This document shows, in pieces, positions 43,571-51,891 of a DNA stretch of 64,000 bases. Each line of letters begins with the position of its first letter. The stretch's first letter is position 1. The stretch lies in contig NZ_BCMQ01000006.1 of NCBI RefSeq assembly GCF_001485415.1, positions 62,001 to 126,000 on the forward strand, in the 5' to 3' direction. The notes beneath the pieces were generated by a model, which was not told the origin of the DNA, made no database searches, and saw nothing but the letters and a program-made list of their open reading frames with translations. The position numbers were made by a program, and so were the translations under genes. The stretch comes from Myroides odoratimimus (GTDB lineage: Bacteria > Bacteroidota > Bacteroidia > Flavobacteriales > Flavobacteriaceae).

Positions 43571-44212
43571 TTACTCCGCTAGATCATATCCAAACTGAAT
43601 ACCTGCTGTACCTCCTAGTTCTGTAAATAACTTCATGAATCCTTCTGCAGTTTCTGTACGATTCCAGTCACGTTGTAATTCACAGAATAACTGTACTACG
43701 CTAATTGGTTTAGCACCTGCCTGTACCATTCTCATAATCGCAGCATCATGTGCCTCTTTAGATGTACCTCCTACAGCATCTACCACGATATATACCTCAT
43801 ATCCTTCTTGTAACGCATCCATCACTGGGAATGTAAGACATGCTTCTGTCCACAGTGCTGTCATGATTAATTTTTTTCTACCTGTAGCTTTTACAGCCTC
43901 TACGAACTCCTTATCTTCCCATGAGTTAATCGTCGTTCTATCATAAGAAGGCACGCCTTCTAAGTGTTTTCTTAGTTGAGGAACAGTCTCTTTATTTAAT
44001 CCTGTTTTTACATTCACTGTAGATAGAATAATAGGCATATCATACAGTTTAGCTGCATTTACAGTTCCTCTAATATTGTTTAGTAGTAACTGTCTATCCA
44101 TAGAAGCGATAGAATTTACTTGTACTGGTTGATAATCAATAACGATTAATGCTGCGTTCTCACCTGTTAATAAGTGATCTTGTTTTTTGTCTCTAATTGG
44201 TAAACTTGCCAT
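43571..44212 (-). CDS. Isochorismatase-family hydrolase (YcaC-like)
   Basis: A 213-residue cysteine hydrolase. The catalytic triad is visible: Asp in LIVIDYQ (about 26), Lys in TGRKKLIMTAL (about 114) and Cys in TEACLTFPV (about 125). Length and the GYDLAE C-terminus fit the YcaC-like subgroup, whose natural substrate is unsettled. No siderophore or nicotinamide genes adjoin it, so a role in enterobactin synthesis is unlikely. Confidence 0.88.
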   Translation of the reverse strand: MASLPIRDKKQDHLLTGENAALIVIDYQPVQVNSIASMDRQLLLNNIRGTVNAAKLYDMPIILSTVNVKTGLNKETVPQLRKHLEGVPSYDRTTINSWEDKEFVEAVKATGRKKLIMTALWTEACLTFPVMDALQEGYEVYIVVDAVGGTSKEAHDAAIMRMVQAGAKPISVVQLFCELQRDWNRTETAEGFMKLFTELGGTAGIQFGYDLAE

Positions 44213-44580
44213 AACTTTATTTTTTTACTATTTAATCATGATGCATTCACTTCTAGTCTCTCTGTCTTATAGTCTCTCTTTTATTGGAGATAAAACAGTG
44301 TTCGCTAGAAGAAAATGAAATGTTATACACTGTAACAAAAAAAGAATACAGACTGTATTTATAAGGCCTTTTATAAATTCAATAAATGATAGTCTAACTC
44401 CCTTTCTGATTACAAGTATAAAATTATCACATCCTCTCCCAAAACCACTTAACCTAGATTAACAAAGGATTTTTAAGCAACTTTACTACTATGCTTACAC
44501 TGCTAAAATCCTCCTTTATCTCTTCTACCGCCCTCTATTATATGACTTAATATTCTATTCTTATCCTATTCTTTTGTTTA
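44213..44580. other. Gene-free stretch upstream of the isochorismatase-like gene
   Basis: AT-rich DNA with the upstream region of the gene at 43571-44212. No ORF or structured RNA recognised. Confidence 0.4.
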
Positions 44581-44706
44581 CAGCACATTCTAGGAGAATA
44601 GTTGATATACAAAAGAAGCATTCTTCGACAAACAAGTCCTCCCCTCCACTAATCTCGAGGTATTGTCCATGAATTGTCGAAGGAATTCGCTCCAAGTGCC
44701 ATAAAT
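44581..44706. repeat. Diverged relative of the dispersed repeat, copy C
   Basis: It begins with CAGCACATTCTAGGAGAATAG, like AGCACATTGCTAGGGG in copy A, and contains a TTCTTCGACAA word like CCTTCGACAA there. That word is mirrored by TTGTCGAAGGAA at 44674-44685, giving 9-bp arms, and the end CAAGTGCC recalls the AAGTGCAAGCC end. Similarity is partial, so family membership is likely but not certain. Confidence 0.45.
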
Positions 44707-44940
44707 ACTACGGTCAGCAGGTATAATACATAATGAGGTACAACACACACAAAACAAACAACAAACTAATAATCAATAAGTTAAATTAAAAACAGTAGTT
44801 AATAGGCTTAAAAAAAACAGATATCTTTTTTCAATTAAATAGTTCAAAACCCATTAAATTAGGCTGAAAAACAAAAAAAAGTATCTTCTAAAAAGACTTT
44901 TAAGTATATAAATTGCCCAAAAAAGAAATTAAAAAACAAA

Positions 44941-44972
44941 AAAAAGGTCAAAGATTATCTCTTTGACCTTTT
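44941..44972 (-). terminator. Terminator of the FMN reductase/GNAT unit
   Basis: AAGGTCAAAGA / TCTTTGACCTT with a 5-base loop, and a U-run on the minus strand. Confidence 0.85.
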
Positions 44973-45001
44973 ATATTATTCACTAAGTATATATCCTTAC
45001 T

Positions 45002-45544
45002 TTATACAGCTACTTCATTTAATTCACTTCTATACTTTTCGATTTTCTCTTTTAGTTCTGCTGCGAGCTCACCATTTATAATACCATTCACCTCATCAAA
45101 ATTTTCATAATACTTAGGCAATGCAAAGCTGTCCTTTACTTGTCCTCCAAAAGAAGGAAACACCGTCTTAGCAAGGTTTAATGAATTCTGACCTCCATAT
45201 CCTCCTGGTGAAGTAGACATTAAGAACATCGGTCGCTCTTGGAATAGCTTTAACTCTATTCTAGAACACCAATCAAACAAGTTTTTAAAACAAGCTGTCC
45301 AGTTGCGATTGTGTTCTGACATAGAACAGATGATAGCATCAGACTGCTTTATCTTTTCTAAGAATAACTTCGCTCCTTCTGGAAAACCTTGTTTCTCTTG
45401 ATCTACAGAAAATGGAGGTACTTTATAGTCATTCAGATCTATCACTTCCACTTCTCCTGCTGGGAACAAAGGCACGGTATACTCAACTAACTTTTTATTA
45501 ATAGAAGTACTCGATGTACTTGCTGCAAATCCTAATATTCTCAT
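45002..45544 (-). CDS. NAD(P)H-dependent FMN reductase-like oxidoreductase
   Basis: A 180-residue flavodoxin-fold protein with the FMN-phosphate loop AASTSSTSINKKL (about 8-20), the SMSEHNRNWTACFKNLFDW segment (about 79-97) and STSPGGYGGQNSL (about 110). It matches the NADPH-dependent FMN reductase / azoreductase / ArsH group; the electron acceptor is unknown. It lies 13 bases after the GNAT gene and shares its promoter. Confidence 0.87.
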   Translation of the reverse strand: MRILGFAASTSSTSINKKLVEYTVPLFPAGEVEVIDLNDYKVPPFSVDQEKQGFPEGAKLFLEKIKQSDAIICSMSEHNRNWTACFKNLFDWCSRIELKLFQERPMFLMSTSPGGYGGQNSLNLAKTVFPSFGGQVKDSFALPKYYENFDEVNGIINGELAAELKEKIEKYRSELNEVAV

Positions 45545-45557
45545 AGCTTATTTATTG

Positions 45558-45875
45558 TTATAGTTTATCGTATGCAGGAAACGCTCTAGATACTATTCTC
45601 TTCCATTCTGGATGACGCTTAATATAAGCATATACTAACGGACATAATGGGTACAACTCATAATTATGCTCTTCTATATACATCAGACTCTTCTCGATCA
45701 GAGCAGTAGCCACTCCTCTACCTGCTAGCTCTTCTGGGCTCTCTGTATGAATAAGTTTGATAATATTACCTTCTTCAGCATAATCTATAAATGCAGTATG
45801 CCCATCTACTGTTAATTCAAAACGGTTAGTATCAGCATTTTTATTTACTTCTAAATTTACAAATTCTTCTTTCAT
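45558..45875 (-). CDS. Small GNAT-like N-acetyltransferase (YjdJ type)
   Basis: A 105-residue single-domain acetyltransferase of the small Gcn5-related type: an N-terminal beta sheet (RFELTVDGHTAFIDYAEEG), the acetyl-CoA loop ELAGRGVATALIEKSL (about 51-66) and the conserved LCPLVYAYIKRHPEW end. Relatives are widespread; the substrate is unknown. It is the first gene of a two-gene unit and has a TAATTTTG box upstream. Confidence 0.88.
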   Translation of the reverse strand: MKEEFVNLEVNKNADTNRFELTVDGHTAFIDYAEEGNIIKLIHTESPEELAGRGVATALIEKSLMYIEEHNYELYPLCPLVYAYIKRHPEWKRIVSRAFPAYDKL

Positions 45876-45911
45876 ATCCTATACGTTTACGTGGTTAATT
45901 CTACTCTATTA

Positions 45912-45919
45912 CAAAATTA
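45912..45919 (-). promoter_or_regulatory. Promoter -7 box of the GNAT/FMN reductase unit
   Basis: TAATTTTG on the minus strand, about 36 bases before the GNAT ATG. Confidence 0.55.
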
Positions 45920-46120
45920 GAACTAATTCTCTTCTACTAGACTTGACCTAGATTAAGTTTATTGTACTTTTCTACACAAAGATCATACCTATCTATCCCG
46001 TACTAATATAATTTTAATACCGTCGAAATCCCTTTGTTTAAAAGACTTTTTAACTATTCAAAGAAAGAAAACCAACTTTTTATCTCAATAAAAAACATAA
46101 ATTTTCATGTATTTATATTT

Positions 46121-46220
46121 TTTGGCACGATATATGTAAAACACATATCACAACAAAAACAACAAAACTTTCTTTTTCTTAAGTGACCTGGTTACCCCCA
46201 AATAACTAGGTCACTTTTTT
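46121..46220 (+). ncRNA. Candidate small RNA with a sigma-54-like box
   Basis: A strong rho-independent terminator (AAGTGACCTGGTT, 46181-46193, with AACTAGGTCACTT, 46204-46216, then seven Ts) stands alone, with no gene ending before it. About 57 bases upstream TTGGCACG begins at 46123 and resembles a sigma-54 -24 element: GG is followed 10 bases later by GT where GC is usual. A transcript would begin near 46140 and be about 80 bases. The loop ACCCCCAAAT is exposed and C-rich, a possible pairing site. This is a candidate only; no homologue is known to me. Confidence 0.45.
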
Positions 46221-46345
46221 TATATCCTATTGACTACTGCGTTTTGATAGCCATAAATTCCCTCATACACTGTTATAATATAGAATATCCTTCAGTTGTT
46301 ATTAACTATTCTATAACAAAATCATTTATCTTAAAAAGATTTTAA

Positions 46346-46353
46346 TATTTTTG
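46346..46353 (+). promoter_or_regulatory. Promoter -7 box of the ybaB-like/DUF4369 unit
   Basis: TATTTTTG, 25 bases before the ATG. Confidence 0.6.
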
Positions 46354-46378
46354 CGCCACTAACTAAAATGTATTAAAC

Positions 46379-46702
46379 ATGTTTGGAGACTTAATGGGCA
46401 TGATGGGTAAACTACAAGAGACCCAAGCTAAGATAGAAGAAACAAAGAAGAGACTAGACACCGTATTAGTAGATGATCAGAGTAATGATGGGTTACTACA
46501 AGTGACGATGACTGCTAATAGAACTATTCGTTCTTTATCTATCAGTGATGAACTAATGGAGGACAAAGAACAACTAGAAGATTACTTAGTCATGGTACTT
46601 AACCGTGCTATCGAAAAAGCTTCTGCTATCAATGAAGCAGAATTAGCTGCGGCAGCTAAAGATGGAATGCCGAATATCCCTGGACTAGATCTATTTAAAT
46701 AA
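46379..46702 (+). CDS. YbaB/EbfC family nucleoid-associated protein
   Basis: A 107-residue protein with the N-terminal helix [20 protein letters not shown], a central beta hairpin ([18 protein letters not shown]) and the C-terminal helix typical of YbaB. These dimers bind DNA. Unlike many YbaB genes it is not next to dnaX and recR. A DUF4369 lipoprotein gene follows 4 bases later, probably in the same unit. Confidence 0.9.
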   Translation: MFGDLMGMMGKLQETQAKIEETKKRLDTVLVDDQSNDGLLQVTMTANRTIRSLSISDELMEDKEQLEDYLVMVLNRAIEKASAINEAELAAAAKDGMPNIPGLDLFK

Positions 46703-46706
46703 TATT

Positions 46707-47468
46707 ATGAAAAAAATTGTTTGTGCTCTTTTACTTGCTACTGGAGCGTTATTCGTGTCTTGTAATAAAGAAGAAACTAAGGGGAACCTTACTGTTACTG
46801 GAAAAGTAGATGGATTTAAACAAGGTAAGTTATACCTATTTCAGATTCAAGATACTATATTTAAAGCAATAGATTCATTAAATGTAAAAGGAGATGCTAA
46901 CTTTAAGTTTGACTTAAATATTGACTCTCCTGAAGTATTCTATTTAACCTTAGACCGCGGTCATTCTAACTCTCAGGATAATCAGATTATGTTCTTCGCT
47001 GAACCAGGTAAGATGACAATCAATACTACACTTAAGAATTTCTATAGTGATGCTAAGGTAACTGGATCGAAATCTCAAGAGGTGTATGATGAATACTTAA
47101 AAACTCGTTCGCTAATCACAGATAAACAGAATGGTCTATTAGTAGACATCTTTAATGCTGAAAAAGAACAAAACGCTGCCAAAAAAGACAGCCTTAATAA
47201 CTTATCTAAGAAACTTACCATCAGAAAGTATCTTAATGCTGTAAACTTTGCTATTAATCATAAAGACTCTGATGCGAGTCCTTATATCGCATTGACAGAT
47301 TTGTACAACGCTCATACTAAGTTATTAGACACGATCTATAACTCTCTATCTCCTGAAGTAACTGCTCGTAAATACGGAAAGCAACTGAATGAGTATATCA
47401 AAGAGAGAAAAGAATCAGAAGCACAAGTGACGACTACTCAGAATACAACTACTGAAGTTCAAGAATAA
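46707..47468 (+). CDS. DUF4369 lipoprotein
   Basis: A 253-residue lipoprotein with lipobox FVSC (lipidated Cys at 19). The mature part begins with a DUF4369 domain (about 25-125, LTVTGKVDGFKQGKLYLFQ), the N-terminal module often fused to thioredoxin-like domains in Bacteroidota; here the thioredoxin part is absent. A charged helical C-terminal half ends in a Thr/Gln-rich tail. Function unknown. It is followed by a terminator. Confidence 0.85.
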   Translation: MKKIVCALLLATGALFVSCNKEETKGNLTVTGKVDGFKQGKLYLFQIQDTIFKAIDSLNVKGDANFKFDLNIDSPEVFYLTLDRGHSNSQDNQIMFFAEPGKMTINTTLKNFYSDAKVTGSKSQEVYDEYLKTRSLITDKQNGLLVDIFNAEKEQNAAKKDSLNNLSKKLTIRKYLNAVNFAINHKDSDASPYIALTDLYNAHTKLLDTIYNSLSPEVTARKYGKQLNEYIKERKESEAQVTTTQNTTTEVQE

Positions 47469-47470
47469 TC

Positions 47471-47497
47471 AAAAAACGCCTTATAGGCGTTTTTTTT
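47471..47497 (+). terminator. Terminator of the ybaB-like/DUF4369 unit
   Basis: AAAAAACGCC / GGCGTTTTTT with a TTATA loop and a T-run. Confidence 0.88.
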
Positions 47498-47512
47498 GTA
47501 TGTTTACTATCC

Positions 47513-48085
47513 ATGTCATTAGCTATTCAATTACAACAATCCTTACAGCTCTCTACAGAAGAAACTTCTATAGCAGAAGAACTATTCTATACTATACAAT
47601 TCAATAGAGGTGAGACTATTATTACTCCTCTTCAGAAGAGTGCTCCTCTGTACTATATCACAGAAGGGTATATCCGTATCTATGCTCTAGTAGATGATAA
47701 AGAGGTCACACAGTGGATCAGTGGAGCGGGCTACTTTATGACTGATCTGTCTAATTGGTTATTTGACACCCCTATTAAGTGGACAATAGAAGCGCTTACA
47801 CCTGTCACAGCGCTATGCATCACTCCTACAGACTATAAAGAATTAGCAACACAGATACCTAATTGGACAGAAAAAGAGAGAGGTTTCATCGGACATTGTT
47901 TCATACAGATGGAAAATAGAATATTTCAATTCATCTCGTTAACAGCAGAGCAGCGCTACCTTCACTTCATGGAGCAGCTGGGTTTCTTATTTAATGAAGT
48001 GCCTCATCAATATATCGCATCTATGCTAGATATGACCCCCGAAACACTGAGCAGAATAAGAAAAAAAGCAGTAACACTTCGATAA
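47513..48085 (+). CDS. Crp/Fnr family transcriptional regulator
   Basis: A 190-residue protein with a cyclic-nucleotide-binding-like beta-roll (about 25-115) and a short C-terminal helix-turn-helix (YIASMLDMTPETLSRIRKK, about 165-187). It lacks the residues I would expect for cAMP binding, like many Bacteroidota Crp-type regulators. It lies 85 bases before cobT on the same strand but with a separate cobT promoter, so a link to cobalamin genes is unproven. Confidence 0.85.
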   Translation: MSLAIQLQQSLQLSTEETSIAEELFYTIQFNRGETIITPLQKSAPLYYITEGYIRIYALVDDKEVTQWISGAGYFMTDLSNWLFDTPIKWTIEALTPVTALCITPTDYKELATQIPNWTEKERGFIGHCFIQMENRIFQFISLTAEQRYLHFMEQLGFLFNEVPHQYIASMLDMTPETLSRIRKKAVTLR

Positions 48086-48139
48086 TCAAGTTAGTCAAGC
48101 TTGCTATTCTCTTCGTTGTGGGAACTATACTAATTCTAT

Positions 48140-48147
48140 TATATTTG
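48140..48147 (+). promoter_or_regulatory. Promoter -7 box of the cobT-cobS-cobC operon
   Basis: TATATTTG, 22 bases before the preferred cobT ATG. It adjoins the alternative GTG start at 48149, which would then lie before the transcription start; this decides the start. Confidence 0.65.
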
Positions 48148-48169
48148 TGTGAACCAAAACACTATAAAA

Positions 48170-49174
48170 ATGAATTTTGAACAACAACTACAAACGAAGA
48201 TAGACTTAAAGACAAAACCTCTACAAGCACTAGGACTATTAGAAAAGATAGCTTATAAAATAGGAAAGGTACAACAGACACTTACACCTAGTCTAGTATC
48301 TCCTACCATCATCGTATTCGCAGCTGATCATGGCTTAGCAAAAGAAGGTGTGAGTGCTTATCCTGCTGAAGTAACTTATCAGATGGTACTTAACTTTCTA
48401 AATCACGGTGCTGCAATCAATGTATTCTGTAAGCAACACAACATCAATCTAAAAGTAGTAGATGCTGGTGTGAGTAAAGACTTTGCCACTCATCCTGACT
48501 TAATCCAAGCTAAAGCAGGTCATGGTACACATAATATGATCTCTGGCCCAGCTATAACTAAAGAAGAACTAGCCTTCTGCTTCACTTCTGGAGAGCAAAT
48601 AGTGAAAGATATCGCTGCTACAGGAACTAATATTATAGGATTCGGAGAAATGGGAATAGGGAATACTTCTTCTGCTTCTCTGCTGATGAGTTCTCTATTA
48701 GATCTACCTATAGATAAATGTGTAGGGAGAGGAACTGGTCTAGATGATGAAGGGTTAAAAAGAAAAAAAGATATCCTTACCAATATTATCAATACTCATC
48801 CCAAACCTGCGAATGCAAAAGATGCTCTAGAACAATATGGAGGATACGAGATCGCTCAGATGTGTGCTGCTATGCTAGAAGCTTACAAACATAATATGAT
48901 CATATTAGTAGATGGCTTTATCGCATCGAGTGCATTCTTATGTGCGGCTAACTTAGAGCCAAAGGTAACTGATAATGCAATCTTCTGCCATAAATCTGAT
49001 GAGATAGGTCATTACCTATTGATTCGCTCTTTTAATGAACAGGCACTTCTAGATATGAACTTACGCCTAGGAGAAGGTACCGGGTGTGCTCTAGCATATC
49101 CTCTTATACAGAGTGCTGTAGCATTCTTAAACGAAATGGCTAGTTTCGAATCTGCAAATGTTTCTAACAAATGA
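48170..49174 (+). CDS. cobT: Nicotinate-nucleotide--dimethylbenzimidazole phosphoribosyltransferase
   Basis: A 334-residue enzyme that makes alpha-ribazole phosphate from nicotinate mononucleotide and dimethylbenzimidazole, the lower-ligand precursor of cobalamin. Family motifs are GEMGIGNTSSASLL (about 160), VFAADHGLAKEGVSAYP (about 45) and RLGEGTGCALAYPLI, whose Glu is catalytic. I start it at ATG 48170 rather than at the in-frame GTG 48149, because the latter adjoins the promoter box. It overlaps cobS by 4 bases. Confidence 0.95.
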   Translation: MNFEQQLQTKIDLKTKPLQALGLLEKIAYKIGKVQQTLTPSLVSPTIIVFAADHGLAKEGVSAYPAEVTYQMVLNFLNHGAAINVFCKQHNINLKVVDAGVSKDFATHPDLIQAKAGHGTHNMISGPAITKEELAFCFTSGEQIVKDIAATGTNIIGFGEMGIGNTSSASLLMSSLLDLPIDKCVGRGTGLDDEGLKRKKDILTNIINTHPKPANAKDALEQYGGYEIAQMCAAMLEAYKHNMIILVDGFIASSAFLCAANLEPKVTDNAIFCHKSDEIGHYLLIRSFNEQALLDMNLRLGEGTGCALAYPLIQSAVAFLNEMASFESANVSNK

Positions 49175-49947
49175 TCCGAAAAGAGCTCACTTACTTTCTG
49201 ACGGCTGTCATGTTCTTTACGAGAATACCTATTCCTTTTAAAGTACCTTATAGCCATGAGATCATGAATAAGTCTCAGAAATATTTCCCTCTGATAGGTT
49301 ATCTAGTAGGTAGTATGGCAATACTCGTCTATTGGGCTACCTCCTATTTATTCTCTGCAGATATAGCTATCGTACTCTCTATGGTGAGCACAGTATTACT
49401 GACTGGGGCATTTCATGAAGATGGATTTACAGATGTCTGTGATTCTTTTGGCGGTGGATATGGCAAGGAGAAGATTATGACGATTATGAAAGATAGTCGT
49501 ATAGGAGCGTATGGTGTCATCGGTATTGTTTTATTACTTCTGTTGAAGTTTCTTGCCTTGCATAATATTGCCGAGTTATCTACTTCCTTTTTACTTGTAG
49601 TGATGCTAAATGGGCATACCACGAGTAGATTTCACGCTGCTACAGCTATATATACTCATCGATATGTAAGAGATACAGATGACAGTAAGTCTAAACCGAT
49701 GGCTAATCAAAAGCTGTCTTATTCATCCTTACTGTTTTCTCTGATTCTAGCGATAATCCCTTACATCCTATTTGACAACTGGTTATTTATCATAGCTTTT
49801 TTTGTTAGCTACATTGGTAAAATGTACCTGACGATGTACTTTAAAAAACATATAGGCGGATATACTGGTGACTGTCTTGGCACGATACAGCAAGTATGTG
49901 AAGTCTTATTTTACTTAACAACACTAACACTATGGAAATTTTTGTAA
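49171..49947 (+). CDS. cobS: Adenosylcobinamide-GDP ribazoletransferase
   Basis: A 258-residue polytopic membrane enzyme that joins alpha-ribazole (phosphate) to adenosylcobinamide-GDP, the last step of the nucleotide loop. The catalytic Asp-rich motif GAFHEDGFTDVCDSFGGGY (about 75-93) is typical, as is the RIGAYG loop (about 110). Overlaps cobT by 4 bases and cobC by 16, so the three are coupled. Confidence 0.95.
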   Translation: MIRKELTYFLTAVMFFTRIPIPFKVPYSHEIMNKSQKYFPLIGYLVGSMAILVYWATSYLFSADIAIVLSMVSTVLLTGAFHEDGFTDVCDSFGGGYGKEKIMTIMKDSRIGAYGVIGIVLLLLLKFLALHNIAELSTSFLLVVMLNGHTTSRFHAATAIYTHRYVRDTDDSKSKPMANQKLSYSSLLFSLILAIIPYILFDNWLFIIAFFVSYIGKMYLTMYFKKHIGGYTGDCLGTIQQVCEVLFYLTTLTLWKFL

Positions 49948-50492
49948 TCCGTCATACGAAAGTAGACGTTCCCCCTGGCCACTGTTATGGACAGACTGAT
50001 GTCAATCTACTCAATGACTATCCTGATGAAATAACTACCTTCAGAGATAGAATCCCAAATGACATCGACACGGTTATCTCTAGTCCTCTAAAGAGGTGTA
50101 CTTTTATAGCCGATCACTTCTCTCAATGGTACTCTACGGATGACAGACTCTTAGAAATGAGCTTCGGAGAATGGGAGATGAAAAAATGGGACGAAATACC
50201 AAAAGATGACTTACAAAACTGGATGGACAACCTCGCACAAACTTGTCCTCCTTATGGAGAAAGCTTATCTATAGTACAAGATAGAGTAGCTTCTTTCTTA
50301 GATGATTTGCGCAAAGCAGAGTATAAAAAAGTATTACTAGTCACTCATGCAGGACCGATAAGATGTATGTGGAACTACCTATTACAAACTCCAATCAACA
50401 ACACCTTTAAAGTACCTGTAGATTATAATGAAGTCTTTCACTTTAATCTGGGAGCCACTCCTCAGGATGACTTTATTCTACAGAAAGCTTAG
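49932..50492 (+). CDS. cobC: Alpha-ribazole phosphatase (histidine phosphatase family)
   Basis: A 186-residue phosphoglycerate-mutase-like phosphatase. The catalytic His is in VIRHTKVDVPPGHCYGQTDV (about 7), with the second His in LLVTHAGPIR (about 139). The HCYGQTD segment is typical of CobC, which removes the phosphate from alpha-ribazole phosphate or adenosylcobalamin 5'-phosphate. Its context with cobT and cobS supports CobC over a general phosphatase. CobU/CobP is not in this operon. Confidence 0.9.
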   Translation: MEIFVIRHTKVDVPPGHCYGQTDVNLLNDYPDEITTFRDRIPNDIDTVISSPLKRCTFIADHFSQWYSTDDRLLEMSFGEWEMKKWDEIPKDDLQNWMDNLAQTCPPYGESLSIVQDRVASFLDDLRKAEYKKVLLVTHAGPIRCMWNYLLQTPINNTFKVPVDYNEVFHFNLGATPQDDFILQKA

Positions 50493-50578
50493 CTCCCTTA
50501 TCTGATTACTTTTCTTGATAAATGTCAAGAGGTGATAAATAGAGATATACAACCTTTGTCTATCTAATTTACAATCTT

Positions 50579-50995
50579 ATGACAATAGAAACGAGTATCA
50601 CAATTAAAGCTACGAAGGAAGTAATATGGCAAGTATTAATGAGCTTCTCTGAATATCCTGAATGGAATCCTTTTATACTATCCATCACAGGTGAGCCAAT
50701 AGTAGGAAGACAAATCAAGATTAGCCTGCCTACGATGAAGTTTAAGCCTATAATTCTAACTAATCAAAAAGAACAACTCCTTAGTTGGAAGGGAAAATTA
50801 GGTATAAAAGGGATATTCGATGGATATCATCAATTCGAAATACAACAGCTAGATGAGCAACATTGCTTATTTATACATAGAGAGGACTTCAGTGGAATAT
50901 TAGTTCCCCTATTCAAAAAGAAACTACAAACTGAAACTCAACAAGGCTTTGAAGCTATGAATATCGCTTTAAAGAACAGAGCTGAGAAGGCATAA
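50579..50995 (+). CDS. SRPBCC-fold (START/polyketide cyclase-like) protein
   Basis: A 138-residue protein of the SRPBCC ligand-binding superfamily, with the ETSITIKATKEVIWQVLMSF start and the FSEYPEWNPFI motif. It has a hydrophobic cavity fold; ligand and role unknown. It follows cobC by 86 bases on the same strand with a possible weak promoter (AACCTTTG), so its link to cobalamin is unclear. Confidence 0.85.
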   Translation: MTIETSITIKATKEVIWQVLMSFSEYPEWNPFILSITGEPIVGRQIKISLPTMKFKPIILTNQKEQLLSWKGKLGIKGIFDGYHQFEIQQLDEQHCLFIHREDFSGILVPLFKKKLQTETQQGFEAMNIALKNRAEKA

Positions 50996-51030
50996 AAAAA
51001 CTCGTGAAGCAATTCACGAGTTTTGTTTTT
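50994..51030. terminator. Terminator between the SRPBCC gene and the EF-hand lipoprotein gene
   Basis: An A-run, CTCGTGAA / TTCACGAG, then TTTT, between convergent genes. Confidence 0.85.
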
Positions 51031-51787
51031 ATTTATCTACTTCTATTTCTGCATTGATATGAAGTGGGTCATAACTGATAACTTCCCAATCTTTACTCAA
51101 CAAGTCAATATAGTAGTAGTTTACATTATCATCTTTGTCAAAAGCACCATTCTTATTGATATCTTCTATTGTTCTAAAGTACAATCTATTCTGACTATCA
51201 ATAACTGTCCAATCTAACAGTTCATGTAGATCAGCACTTAACTTTTTAAAGTGTGTACCATCTCCCCTACTAATATACAAGGTCTTGATATCATTAGAGT
51301 CTACCTTACCATCTCTATTCGTATCTGCATCGAATAAGCTATATACTAATATATTCTTCTTTGTCTTCTCTGCTATTGTATTAAGGTAAGATACATTCTG
51401 TATCTGCACTTTCTTATCTGTTAATGGTCTGATCTGTAAAGAGTCTTTATGTTGGAACATAAGGTTCTCTAGATACCCTGTTAGTTCAAAAGGCGCATAG
51501 TTAGATACGGTATAAGAAGTTTGGTTTACTTTACTCATACCACTTTTAGAAGAATAGCTATATACTCTAATCTCTCCTATAGGATGAATCAGGTGATCTG
51601 ATTTGCCCATCAGAATAGGAAGATCAGCAATGCGAATATCTTCTGAACGGTCTCTTTCTTTTACCACTTCAGTCGTAGCAGCAGAGGTACCGTCATCTTT
51701 ATAAATAACTTTTGGTTTTTCGCCTTCTTGTTTACAAGCTGTTACTAAAACTAATGCGCTTAAAAACAGGGTTATTCTTACTTTCAT
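51029..51787 (-). CDS. Lipoprotein with EF-hand-like calcium motifs
   Basis: The 252-residue lipoprotein has lipobox VTAC (Cys at 18). A charged segment follows, then two DxDxDG-like loops, DADTNRDGKVDSND and DINKNGAFDKDD (about 165-180 and 218-230), which look like EF-hand or dockerin-type calcium sites. No family recognised beyond this. A TATCTTTG box lies upstream. Calcium binding is inferred from the motif only. Confidence 0.78.
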   Translation of the reverse strand: MKVRITLFLSALVLVTACKQEGEKPKVIYKDDGTSAATTEVVKERDRSEDIRIADLPILMGKSDHLIHPIGEIRVYSYSSKSGMSKVNQTSYTVSNYAPFELTGYLENLMFQHKDSLQIRPLTDKKVQIQNVSYLNTIAEKTKKNILVYSLFDADTNRDGKVDSNDIKTLYISRGDGTHFKKLSADLHELLDWTVIDSQNRLYFRTIEDINKNGAFDKDDNVNYYYIDLLSKDWEVISYDPLHINAEIEVDK

Positions 51788-51806
51788 AATAGAAAATTTA
51801 ATACTT

Positions 51807-51814
51807 CAAAGATA
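51807..51814 (-). promoter_or_regulatory. Promoter -7 box of the EF-hand lipoprotein gene
   Basis: TATCTTTG on the minus strand, 20 bases before the ATG. Confidence 0.55.
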
Positions 51815-51891
51815 CATAATTAGTGTTTCTGTACACAACACTACTTTGGCATTTTTTCAACAAAGCTTTATAGTCAATAATACGAAATCCA

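Noticed and set aside
48086-48169. Cobalamin riboswitch before cobT
   Set aside because: The gap is only 84 bases and holds no B12-box-like sequence; a cobalamin aptamer needs far more space.
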